Positions 50,807 through 58,357 of a stretch of 64,000 bases of DNA are shown one piece after another. The stretch is from Bacillota bacterium (GTDB lineage Bacteria > Bacillota > Clostridia > Oscillospirales > Oscillospiraceae): the NCBI GenBank assembly GCA_029224785.1, contig JAQXVF010000043.1:1-64000 (forward strand), written 5' to 3'. Position 1 is the stretch's first letter. Each line of letters starts with the position of its first letter. The position numbers and the translations under genes are program-made. The notes beneath the pieces are model-generated. The model had not been told where the DNA came from. It saw only the letters and a list, made by a program, of their open reading frames with translations, and searched no databases.

Positions 50807-51583
50807 TTACACAGTGGGCTGGTTGGCAGCCTCGATGATCTTGACAAACTTCTCAGGAACCAGGGAAGCGCCGCCGATCAGGCCGCCGTCGATGTCGGGC
50901 TGAGCCAGCAGCTCGAAAGCGTTCTTTTCGTTCATGGAGCCGCCGTACAGGATGGAGATGGCACGGGCATTCTTGGAGCTGTACAGCTTGCGAACCACCG
51001 TGCGGATGCCTTCGCAGACTTCCTCAGCCTGCTCGGGGGTGGCGGTCTTGCCGGTGCCGATGGCCCAGATGGGCTCGTAGGCGATGACGACCTTGCGGAT
51101 CTTCTCCTCGGGAACGTTCTTCAGGCCGGCCTTGATCTGCATAGCGATCCACTCGGTGGTGATGCCGGTTTCCCGCTGCTCCAGGGTCTCGCCGCAGCAC
51201 ATGATGGGTACCAGACCTGCATCCAGGGCAGCCAGAACCTTGGCATTGACATCGGCATCGGTCTCGCCCATTGCGCGGCGCTCGGAGTGGCCGATGATCA
51301 CATATTTGCAGCCGGCATCCACCAGCATATTGGTAGCAATTTCACCGGTGTAGGCGCCGGAAGCGTTGGCGTTGCAGTTCTCGGCACCAATGCCCACCCG
51401 GGTCTCACGCATGGCGCGGACGGCAGCGGGGATGCACACGGCAGGAACACACAGGGCAACATCACACCAGCGGCCCTTGGGCATCATCGCCTTGAAAGCG
51501 GTCATGAATTCCTTGGTTTCGCTGGGAGTCTTGTTCATCTTCCAGTTGCCGGCAATAATGGTCTTGCGATACTTTCTGTTCAT
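50807..51583 (-). CDS. tpiA: Triosephosphate isomerase
   Basis: 258 residues. NWKMNKT, the HSERRA box with the catalytic His, [17 protein letters not shown] (catalytic Glu and loop 6) and ILYGGSMN are all present. It interconverts dihydroxyacetone phosphate and glyceraldehyde 3-phosphate. It follows pgk by about 100 bp with an inverted repeat between them. Confidence 0.98.
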   Translation of the reverse strand: MNRKYRKTIIAGNWKMNKTPSETKEFMTAFKAMMPKGRWCDVALCVPAVCIPAAVRAMRETRVGIGAENCNANASGAYTGEIATNMLVDAGCKYVIIGHSERRAMGETDADVNAKVLAALDAGLVPIMCCGETLEQRETGITTEWIAMQIKAGLKNVPEEKIRKVVIAYEPIWAIGTGKTATPEQAEEVCEGIRTVVRKLYSSKNARAISILYGGSMNEKNAFELLAQPDIDGGLIGGASLVPEKFVKIIEAANQPTV

Positions 51584-51638
51584 GATTATTCTCCTTTATC
51601 CATGAAAAGCCAAACGGCTTCAGTATTCGTATGAAGAG

Positions 51639-51666
51639 GGCTTCCCGGAAAGGTCCCCGGGAAGCC
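51639..51666 (-). repeat. Inverted repeat in the pgk-tpiA spacer
   Basis: GGCTTCCCGG (51639-51648) with CCGGGAAGCC (51657-51666), eight-base loop, no T-run. It suits an RNA processing or stability hairpin. Confidence 0.6.
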
Positions 51667-51687
51667 GAAAGAGATCTCGGGGAAAAA

Positions 51688-52887
51688 TTACTTATCCTGC
51701 AGGCAGGCAATGCCGGGCAGCTCCAGTCCTTCCAGGAACTCCAGGGAGGCACCGCCGCCGGTGGAAATGTGGGTGATCTGATCAGCGAAGCCAAGCTGCT
51801 CACAGGCAGCAGCGCTGTCACCGCCGCCCACGATGGTCACGGCGGAGGAATCGGCCAGGGCCTGAGCCACGGCGATGGTTCCCTTTGCCAGAACGGGGTT
51901 CTCAAACACGCCCATAGGTCCGTTCCAAACCACGGTCTTGGCGTTCTTCACAGCATCGGCAAACAGCTCACGGGTCTTTTCACCGATATCCAGACCCATC
52001 TTGTCAGCGGGAATGGCATCGGCAGACACGGTTTCGACTTCGATGGGAGCATCAATGGGGGAGGGGAATGCGGGAGCCACCACGGTGTCGATGGGCAGCA
52101 GGAGCTGGGTGCCTCTCTGCTGGGCCTTGGCCATCATTTCCTTGCAGTAGTCGATCTTCTCATTGTCCAGCAGGCTGGTTCCAACGCTATAGCCCTTGGC
52201 GGCCAGGAAGGTGTAGGCCATGCCGCCGCCGATAATCAGGGTGTCCACCTTTTCCAGCAGGTTGTTGATGACATTGAGCTTGTCGGAGACCTTGGCGCCG
52301 CCCAGGATTGCAACAAAGGGACGCTCGGGATCGGCCAGAGCCTTGCCCATGATGGAGACTTCCTTCTGTACCAGGTAGCCGGAGACAGCAGGCAGATAGT
52401 CAGCCACGCCGGCGGTGGAAGAATGGGCCCGGTGGGCAGTGCCGAATGCATCGTTGACAAAAATGTCAGCCAGGGAAGCAAATTTCTTGCTCAGCTCGGC
52501 ATCATTCTTGGTCTCGCCCTTCTCAAAGCGGGTGTTCTCCAGCAGCATCACATCGCCGTCCTTCAGGGCAGCGGCCTTTGCCTGGGCATCCTCGCCGGCG
52601 ACGTCCGCAGCCATGATGACTTCCTTACCCAGCAGCTCGGAGATCCGCTGCGCAACCACCTTCAGGCTCAGCTCGCTCTTCCACTCGCCCTTGGGCTTGC
52701 CCATGTGGGAGCAGAGAATGACCTTTGCGCCGTGGTTGACCAGGTACTCGATGGTAGGCATTGCGGCAACGATCCGCTTGTCGGAAGTGATCTTACCATC
52801 CTTGGTGGGAACATTGAAGTCGCAGCGGCACAGAACTCTCTTGCCGGATACGTCGATGTCCTCGATAGACTTCTTGTTGTAGTTCAT
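51688..52887 (-). CDS. pgk: Phosphoglycerate kinase
   Basis: 399 residues from ATG 52887 (GGAGGAATTGACG). [34 protein letters not shown] and the [16 protein letters not shown] loop near the end are canonical. It makes ATP from 1,3-bisphosphoglycerate. It follows trmL by 25 bp, so the two likely share the promoter at 53446-53474. Confidence 0.98.
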   Translation of the reverse strand: MNYNKKSIEDIDVSGKRVLCRCDFNVPTKDGKITSDKRIVAAMPTIEYLVNHGAKVILCSHMGKPKGEWKSELSLKVVAQRISELLGKEVIMAADVAGEDAQAKAAALKDGDVMLLENTRFEKGETKNDAELSKKFASLADIFVNDAFGTAHRAHSSTAGVADYLPAVSGYLVQKEVSIMGKALADPERPFVAILGGAKVSDKLNVINNLLEKVDTLIIGGGMAYTFLAAKGYSVGTSLLDNEKIDYCKEMMAKAQQRGTQLLLPIDTVVAPAFPSPIDAPIEVETVSADAIPADKMGLDIGEKTRELFADAVKNAKTVVWNGPMGVFENPVLAKGTIAVAQALADSSAVTIVGGGDSAAACEQLGFADQITHISTGGGASLEFLEGLELPGIACLQDK

Positions 52888-52912
52888 CGTCAATTCCTCC
52901 AAATTATGGGGT

Positions 52913-53395
52913 TTACACCCTCATTATTCCAAAATCCTGCAAGCCGGGGAAGGAAAGGTGACGCAGGGCCTCAAAAGCGGTGACGGCGACCGCATTGCTC
53001 AGATTCAGGCTGCGGATGCCGGGCAGCATGGGGATCCGGACACAGGATTCCCGATGGGCTTCCAAAAAGTCCTCCGGCAAACCCTTGGTTTCCTTGCCGA
53101 AGAACAGGAAGCATCCGTCTTCGTAGTCCGCTTCCGTGTAGCTGCGGGGCGCTTTTGTGGAGAGGCACCACATCTGCCGGACGTCGTTTTTTGCAAAAAA
53201 GTCGTCCAGGTTTTCGTAATCCCGGACGGTCACCAGATGCCAGTAATCCAGACCGGCACGGCGGACCGCTTTCTCTGAAATGTCAAACCCAAGAGGACGG
53301 ATAAGGTGAAGATTGGCACCGATTGCCGCACAGGTGCGGGCGATGTTTCCACAGTTCTGTGGAATCTCCGGCTCCACCAGCACGATATTCAGCAC
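52913..53395 (-). CDS. trmL: tRNA (cytidine34-2'-O)-methyltransferase TrmL
   Basis: 160 residues from GTG 53395, where family alignment begins ([23 protein letters not shown]); an ATG at 53431 would add 12 unconserved residues and has no ribosome-binding site. The SPOUT knot motifs are [28 protein letters not shown]. It methylates the wobble ribose of tRNA(Leu). First gene before pgk. Confidence 0.9.
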   Translation of the reverse strand: MLNIVLVEPEIPQNCGNIARTCAAIGANLHLIRPLGFDISEKAVRRAGLDYWHLVTVRDYENLDDFFAKNDVRQMWCLSTKAPRSYTEADYEDGCFLFFGKETKGLPEDFLEAHRESCVRIPMLPGIRSLNLSNAVAVTAFEALRHLSFPGLQDFGIMRV

Positions 53396-53445
53396 GGCTC
53401 CGCACACTTCCTTTCCCTTGGAATCTTCCATTCAATCGCAAGCCT

Positions 53446-53474
53446 ATTGTAAGACAAAATTCCCAAAAAATCAA
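53446..53474 (-). promoter_or_regulatory. Sigma-A promoter of trmL-pgk
   Basis: Minus strand TTGATT (53474-53469), 17-bp spacer, TACAAT (53451-53446). Confidence 0.82.
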
Positions 53475-53708
53475 TCTGCAAAATCAGATTTTCACAACTT
53501 TTCATACAATCCACATAAAAAGGGGCTGGAAATTTTGAAATTTGTGAAATATGTTGGCAGGAATTTCAATTCGTCTGGGTTTGTAGAAGAAAGTGTATAT
53601 TATGAGATCAAAAAATGGGAAAAAGCAGAATGCGTGCTGAAATTGTCCCGGAATCACCATCTTCCAACCGCCGGTTGGAAGAAATAGGGAGAATCAACCA
53701 TTCCTCGC
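53475..53708. other. AT-rich spacer before the XRE gene
   Basis: About 230 bp of AT-rich DNA between divergent promoters. It can encode a 50-residue peptide starting TTG 53535 and ending 53687 (KFVKYVGRNFN...), but the ribosome-binding site is poor and composition is unlike neighbours, so I do not call it. It contains the palindrome at 53661-53681. Confidence 0.4.
53661..53681. repeat. 21-bp palindrome upstream of an XRE gene
   Basis: CTTCCAACCG-C-CGGTTGGAAG, perfect 10-bp arms, centre 38 bp before the -35 of the regulator at 53780. The core CAACCG/CGGTTG matches another palindrome at 55954-55972. Confidence 0.8.
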
Positions 53709-53737
53709 TTGTGGAAATGGACGTTCCATGCTACAAT
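53709..53737 (+). promoter_or_regulatory. Promoter of the XRE repeat gene
   Basis: TTGTGG (53709-53714), 17-bp spacer, TACAAT (53732-53737), 42 bp before the ATG. Confidence 0.7.
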
Positions 53738-53779
53738 CCAGGTGTAGCTACGAACAATATACAAAAGGAGTGATCCGAA

Positions 53780-54499
53780 ATGTCAATGGGGACGAAAATC
53801 TCCCGGTACCGTAAGGAGCACGGCCTGACTCAGGAGAGTCTTGCCAGAATGCTCAACGTGACCAATCAGGCGGTTTCCAAATGGGAGACCGACCAGTGCT
53901 TCCCGGATACCATGCTGCTGCCTGCTCTGGCAGATGCTCTGGGAATCAGTCTGGATGCGCTTTTCGGAAGAGAAGAGAAGCAGGGATCCGGGGAGGGGCG
54001 GCAAACCGTATCGGAGCTTCCCTGGGAGAATGACGACGCTTTCCATGTGGTTCTGTATTGCGGACACACCCTGATTGGGGAGAACCCGGCGGAAGAACGG
54101 GTGACGTTCTGCTACGAGGGACCGGCAAAGGATCTGTACTGCCGGTTGAATTTGGAGTGCGGTGATGTCAGCGGTGACGTGAAGGCAGGCGGCTATGTGG
54201 AATGCGATGATGTCGGCGGTGGCGTAGCTTCCGGTGGCTATGTGGAGTGCGGTGATGTCAGCGGTGACGTGAAGGCAGGCGGCTATGTGGAGTGCGGTGA
54301 TGTGGACGGGAATGTGGTGGCGGGAACCCAGGCCGAATGCGGTCGTGTGGGTGAAAGCCGTAAAGACCGCAGCCAGACGAAAGTCTCCATAGATATGAAT
54401 GCATCGGAGTTTGCATCCATGGGGAAAGATATCGAAAAAATGGTGGAGGACGCACTGTCAGCCTTCAGATTCGGGAAGAAGCAGGAGGATGGGCAGTAA
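53780..54499 (+). CDS. XRE regulator with four-fold 15-residue repeat
   Basis: 239 residues from ATG 53780 (AAAAGGAG). Residues 4-60 are a Cro/CI helix-turn-helix (ISRYRKEHGLTQESLARMLNVTNQAVSKWE). Residues 126-185 are four repeats of ECGDVSGDVKAGGYV, which resembles a beta-helix or DUF4097-like ladder with regularly spaced cysteines. A short acidic end follows. The repeated cysteines could bind metal or be redox-active, but no function is known. It converges on a second XRE gene and shares a palindromic motif upstream. Confidence 0.85.
   Translation: MSMGTKISRYRKEHGLTQESLARMLNVTNQAVSKWETDQCFPDTMLLPALADALGISLDALFGREEKQGSGEGRQTVSELPWENDDAFHVVLYCGHTLIGENPAEERVTFCYEGPAKDLYCRLNLECGDVSGDVKAGGYVECDDVGGGVASGGYVECGDVSGDVKAGGYVECGDVDGNVVAGTQAECGRVGESRKDRSQTKVSIDMNASEFASMGKDIEKMVEDALSAFRFGKKQEDGQ
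54155..54334 (+). repeat. Four 45-bp in-frame tandem units
   Basis: Units start at 54155, 54200, 54245 and 54290. Units 1 and 3 are identical in all 45 bases; unit 2 differs mainly in its middle and unit 4 in its second half, so a 90-bp two-unit block seems to have been duplicated. Each unit encodes E-C-x-D-V and a G-Y-V end. Confidence 0.9.
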
Positions 54500-54524
54500 G
54501 TGGCTGCCGGAGTGTTTTTTTGAA

Positions 54525-54567
54525 ATGCAAATCTCCCTTCCGGGTTTTCCGGAAGGGAGATTTGCAT
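54525..54567. terminator. Bidirectional terminator between the two XRE genes
   Basis: Perfect 19-bp stem (54525-54543 with 54549-54567, loop GTTTT), the longest perfect hairpin seen here. It follows a TTTTTTT run on plus and overlaps the stop of the leftward gene by one base. Confidence 0.85.
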
Positions 54568-55877
54568 CAGCAGACGGGACTTGCAATCACAACGATGCCG
54601 TCGGAGTCTGCGGTCAGGTCATGGCCGGCAAAGAAGGAAATCGGAGCCTCTTTTCCGTGGAGAAACACATCAAAGCGGAAACGCAGCCGCTCCTCCGGCG
54701 TCAGGGCGGGGATGGGAACAGAACAGTCCAAGGGAGCCTTTGCAGATAGGTGCATCTGCAGATTTCCGTTTGTGGGCGCTCCATCACCGGAGACATACGC
54801 GTCATACTGCAGGTCATCGCCGCCTTCCGGCCGGTAGATGCAAATGCGCTGCAGCTCCTGCCCGTCCAGCACCAATACCAGATCCGCCTGGGTGCAGAAG
54901 GTTGGAGGAAGCTCTGCCAGATAGGGGGGATCGATCTCCAAGTCCAGGGTAGGGATCCGGACCTCGTCCGGCGTGCGGCTGTCCCAATCGTAGATCAGGT
55001 CACCGCTTGCCTGGTAAGAAAACCCTGTCTCAAAGTCGTAATAGAGAGCGGAGGCAACCTCGTCTTCCTGATAGGGCAGCGCGGAAAATTCCGAGGAGCC
55101 GTCGGCGTGGCGAATGGCCAACCGGCACAGATACCCCGTCCCTTTGGGAACGAAAACCGTTGCGGTATAACCGGTGTCATTCCAAAGGCAGTCTGCCTGC
55201 AGCACCTGGGTTTCTCCTTCCTTCCATACGACAAAGATGGCCTGATCACCCTGCTGCCGGGCCCGGGGCATGGCATAAAGAGTGATCTCCCCACCGGAAA
55301 GGTCCTCTGCCGCTTTCACGGACAGGCTCCATTCGGACAGAAGGGAGGATTGGTTTTGGAGACTCTCCGCGGCATCTCTCACCGACCGGAGCTGGGAAGA
55401 GAGGGAATTGTACGATGTCTGCAGACTGGCAAGCTGGAGGCTGTAATCGGGGATTTGGGATGCTTTCTGCAGAGCCAGGAGCCCGAACAGAAAACCGGCT
55501 GCCGCCAGTATCAGGGACAGAGCGGGAAGCCACCTCCGTTTCCGGACGGGAGCTTCAGGCTGCAAACGCCGGACGATCTGCTCCACCATTTCCAGTTGTG
55601 TCTCCGTCAGACCGTCACCGGCTGAGGGGGATTCTTCCGCCTGACCGCCGTCTGTCGGAGCCTGGGGGCTTTCTTCGATTCCCAAAAGATCGGTCACAGA
55701 CACAGCAAACAGGCGGCTCAGGGCAATGAGTTTGTCGATTTCCGGAATTGCGGCGTCAGCCTCCCACTTGGAAATGGCCTGGCGGGACACACCCAACCTG
55801 TCTCCCAGGCTTTCCTGAGAAAGACCGGATTTCTTTCGTTCCGCAGCGATCCTTTGTCCGAGGGTCAGAGTATTCAT
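54567..55877 (-). CDS. XRE helix-turn-helix protein with membrane segment and large C-terminal domain
   Basis: 436 residues from ATG 55877 (AAAGGAGG). Residues 5-60 are the XRE helix-turn-helix (GQRIAAERKKSGLSQESLGDRLGVSRQAISKWE). A membrane segment (LSLILAAAGFLFGLLAL) lies near residues 125-145, followed by a coiled coil (LQLASLQTSYNSLSSQLRSVRDAAESLQNQ) and about 250 residues of beta-rich sequence presumably outside the membrane. It looks like a one-component transmembrane sensor-regulator. The ligand is unknown. It converges with the other XRE gene. Confidence 0.85.
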   Translation of the reverse strand: MNTLTLGQRIAAERKKSGLSQESLGDRLGVSRQAISKWEADAAIPEIDKLIALSRLFAVSVTDLLGIEESPQAPTDGGQAEESPSAGDGLTETQLEMVEQIVRRLQPEAPVRKRRWLPALSLILAAAGFLFGLLALQKASQIPDYSLQLASLQTSYNSLSSQLRSVRDAAESLQNQSSLLSEWSLSVKAAEDLSGGEITLYAMPRARQQGDQAIFVVWKEGETQVLQADCLWNDTGYTATVFVPKGTGYLCRLAIRHADGSSEFSALPYQEDEVASALYYDFETGFSYQASGDLIYDWDSRTPDEVRIPTLDLEIDPPYLAELPPTFCTQADLVLVLDGQELQRICIYRPEGGDDLQYDAYVSGDGAPTNGNLQMHLSAKAPLDCSVPIPALTPEERLRFRFDVFLHGKEAPISFFAGHDLTADSDGIVVIASPVC

Positions 55878-55905
55878 TGGCACGTCCTCCTTTCGTGATG
55901 GGGTG

Positions 55906-55934
55906 ATTGTATGTCCGATTCCCGGAAAAAGCAA
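55906..55934 (-). promoter_or_regulatory. Promoter of the membrane XRE gene
   Basis: Minus strand TTGCTT (55934-55929), 17-bp spacer, TACAAT (55911-55906). Confidence 0.7.
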
Positions 55935-55953
55935 CCATTCCGGCCTTGCATTT

Positions 55954-55972
55954 TGTCAACCGGCGGTTGACA
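55954..55972. repeat. 19-bp palindrome upstream of the membrane XRE gene
   Basis: TGTCAACCG-G-CGGTTGACA, perfect 9-bp arms. Its centre is 29 bp upstream of the -35 on the minus strand. It shares CAACCG/CGGTTG with 53661-53681. Confidence 0.8.
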
Positions 55973-55976
55973 CGGA

Positions 55977-56008
55977 CAAAAAACTGCCCCGCAGTCCTGC
56001 GGGGCAGT
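55977..56008 (-). terminator. EF-G paralogue terminator
   Basis: Twelve-bp stem ACTGCCCCGCAG (55983-55994) with CTGCGGGGCAGT (55997-56008), then TTTTTTGTCC on the minus strand. Confidence 0.92.
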
Positions 56009-56020
56009 AGGAAGGAGGGA

Positions 56021-58087
56021 TTACTCTTCGCTGTTCTTGGCGGCTTCGATGATCTTCGCCTGGTTGACCTTGGGAACTTCCTCGTAACGGTCAAACCTCA
56101 GGGTGAAGGAGCCTCTGGCCTGAGTCATGGCCCGCAGGTCGATCGCGTAGCTGCCCATCTCCGCCATGGGGACTTCGGCTTCCACCACAGTGTTGCCTTC
56201 GTGATCGGGGTTCATACCCATCACACGGCCCCGGCGCTTGTTCAGATCGCCGATGACATCGCCCATGTAGCTGTCGGGAATGGTGACGGCCAGGCTGCCG
56301 ATGGGCTCCAGCAGGGTGGGAGCGGCGTTGGGCATGGCCTCCTTGAAGGCCAGAATGGCGGCCATTTTAAATGCCATTTCGTTGGAGTCCACGGGGTGAT
56401 AGGAGCCATCATACAGGACGGCTTTCAGGTTCACCATGGGATATCCGGCCAGAGGACCCTTGGAGGATGCCTCGCGGCAGCCCTTTTCCACGGCGGGATA
56501 GAAATTCTTGGGCACGGAGCCGCCGAACACTTCCTCGGCAAAGATCATTTCATCCTGCTCTTCCTGCGGCTCGAAACGGATCCACACATCACCGAACTGG
56601 CCGGAACCGCCGGTCTGCTTCTTGTGGCGGCCGTGAGCCTGGACGGACTTCTTAATGCGTTCACGATAGGCGACCTTGGCGGGCAGCAGCACGGCATCCA
56701 CGCCGAAGCGGCTCTTCAGCTTGGAGACCAGCACGTCCAACTGCTGATCGCCGGTGCCGGAGACCACCATCTGATGAGTCTCGGCATTGGAGACCACGTT
56801 GAAGGAGGGATCTTCCTCGTTCAGACGGTTCAGGCCGGCAGCGACCTTGTCTTCCTGACCCTTGGTCTTGGGAGCAATGGCCATGGAGTAGCAGGGTTCG
56901 GGATAGGGGATGCCCTTCAGCGCAACGACCTTTCTGGGATCGCACAGGGTGTCGCCGGTTTTGACCCGGTCCATCTTGCCGATGGCACCGATATCGCCGC
57001 AGGACAGCTCCTTGACTTCGGTGGATTTCTTGCCGGTAATGGTGTACAGACGGCCCAGCTTTTCGGTCTCACCGGTACGGGCATTGACCAGGGTGGTATC
57101 GGAGTTGATGGTACCGGAGAGGACCTTGATGTAGGAATACTTGCCGTACTGGTCGGCAACAGTCTTAAAGACGAATGCAGAGGGGACGCCGCCGGGGGAG
57201 ACCACAAATTCCTCGGTTTCCCCGTCGGCACGGGTGGCCTTGTGATAGTTGCCCTCCGTGGGGTTGGGCAGCAGATCCACGATGTTGTCCATCAGCATCA
57301 GAGAACCCAGGCAGGTTACGCCGGAGCCGCAGAGGACCGGGAACAGGCTCAGCTCGGTCACGCCGGTGTGCAGACCCTTGATCATTTCGGAATAGGTAAA
57401 GTCCTCGCCGTTGAAGAAGCGGTCCATCAGGTCCTCGCTGGTTTCGGCCACGGACTCCTTCAGAGCATCGTTGAACTCTTCAATGACGGCATCCTTTCCG
57501 TCGGGAATGGCGATCTCCACCCGCTTCAGGTTCTGCATCTCGTATGCCCGCTTGTTGAGCACGTCGATGATGCCGGTGACCCGCTTCTGGGCATCCCAGA
57601 TGGGCACAACCAGGGGAGCGATCTTGTTGCCGTAACGCTCACGCAGGGCGTTGAAGGTGGCATTGTAATCGCTGTTGTCCTCGTCAACCTTGGAAATGTA
57701 GACGAAACGGGGCATATTCCGCTCTTCGCAGTATTTCCATGCTTTCTCAAAGCCCACGGTAATGCCGTCCTTGGCAGAGATCACCAGGATGGCTGCGTCA
57801 GCGGCACGGAGGGCTTCCATCACAGAGCCGGAGAAGTCGAAGCCGCCGGGGGTATCCAGAATGTTGATCTTGTGGTTGTTGTACTCCACGGGAACGGTGG
57901 AGGTGGAGATGGAAATATGTCTGCGGATCTCCTCCGGATCGTAGTCGCTGACCGTGTTTCCGTCAGCGTTCTTGCCCATGCGGAGGATGGCTCCGGTCAT
58001 GTAGAGTAAGCTTTCGGCCAGAGCGGTTTTGCCGCTGCCGCTGTGTCCGAGAAGGCAGATATTGCGGATGGAATTGGCTGTGTACAT
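56021..58087 (-). CDS. Elongation factor G paralogue (EF-G2 type)
   Basis: 688 residues from ATG 58087 (GAAAGGAGC). All five EF-G domains are present: P-loop GHSGSGKT, DTPGGFDF, then domain II (TINSDTTLVNARTGETEKLGRLYTI), domain IV (GGSGQFGDVWIRFEP) and domain V. The G4 motif is SKVDEDN rather than NKMD, and the switch-I threonine region reads RRHISISTS; both depart from canonical FusA. Such paralogues in Clostridia may act in recycling, stress or tetracycline-like protection; the exact role is unknown. It has its own promoter and terminator, away from str genes. Confidence 0.92.
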   Translation of the reverse strand: MYTANSIRNICLLGHSGSGKTALAESLLYMTGAILRMGKNADGNTVSDYDPEEIRRHISISTSTVPVEYNNHKINILDTPGGFDFSGSVMEALRAADAAILVISAKDGITVGFEKAWKYCEERNMPRFVYISKVDEDNSDYNATFNALRERYGNKIAPLVVPIWDAQKRVTGIIDVLNKRAYEMQNLKRVEIAIPDGKDAVIEEFNDALKESVAETSEDLMDRFFNGEDFTYSEMIKGLHTGVTELSLFPVLCGSGVTCLGSLMLMDNIVDLLPNPTEGNYHKATRADGETEEFVVSPGGVPSAFVFKTVADQYGKYSYIKVLSGTINSDTTLVNARTGETEKLGRLYTITGKKSTEVKELSCGDIGAIGKMDRVKTGDTLCDPRKVVALKGIPYPEPCYSMAIAPKTKGQEDKVAAGLNRLNEEDPSFNVVSNAETHQMVVSGTGDQQLDVLVSKLKSRFGVDAVLLPAKVAYRERIKKSVQAHGRHKKQTGGSGQFGDVWIRFEPQEEQDEMIFAEEVFGGSVPKNFYPAVEKGCREASSKGPLAGYPMVNLKAVLYDGSYHPVDSNEMAFKMAAILAFKEAMPNAAPTLLEPIGSLAVTIPDSYMGDVIGDLNKRRGRVMGMNPDHEGNTVVEAEVPMAEMGSYAIDLRAMTQARGSFTLRFDRYEEVPKVNQAKIIEAAKNSEE

Positions 58088-58153
58088 TAGTGTAGCTCCT
58101 TTCGGGAGGATGACCTCCATTGCTTGGTCGGTGACGGACACCGTAACAATGTC

Positions 58154-58182
58154 ATTATACACGAAAGGAGAAAAGATTTCAA
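58154..58182 (-). promoter_or_regulatory. Sigma-A promoter of the EF-G paralogue
   Basis: Minus strand TTGAAA (58182-58177), 17-bp spacer, TATAAT (58159-58154). Confidence 0.85.
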
Positions 58183-58357
58183 TGCCTTTTTTGGCAAAAT
58201 TACAAAAAAGGACATGACACGACAGGGAATGCGGATTTATTCGAAAAATGGGACATTATTGCCGGATTTGGATGGCATATGTTGTGTTTTCGGTGAAAAA
58301 GAGAATGGTTGAGTGATAACGAAAACTGCATCGCTGCGTTTGCAGCGATGCAGAAAC

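Noticed and set aside
54155..54334. CRISPR-like array
   Set aside because: The units are contiguous, in frame and coding, without spacers; no cas genes are present.
55907..58009. A 700-codon open frame on the plus strand
   Set aside because: Mirror of the EF-G paralogue; repetitive composition typical of antisense frames in GC-rich genes.
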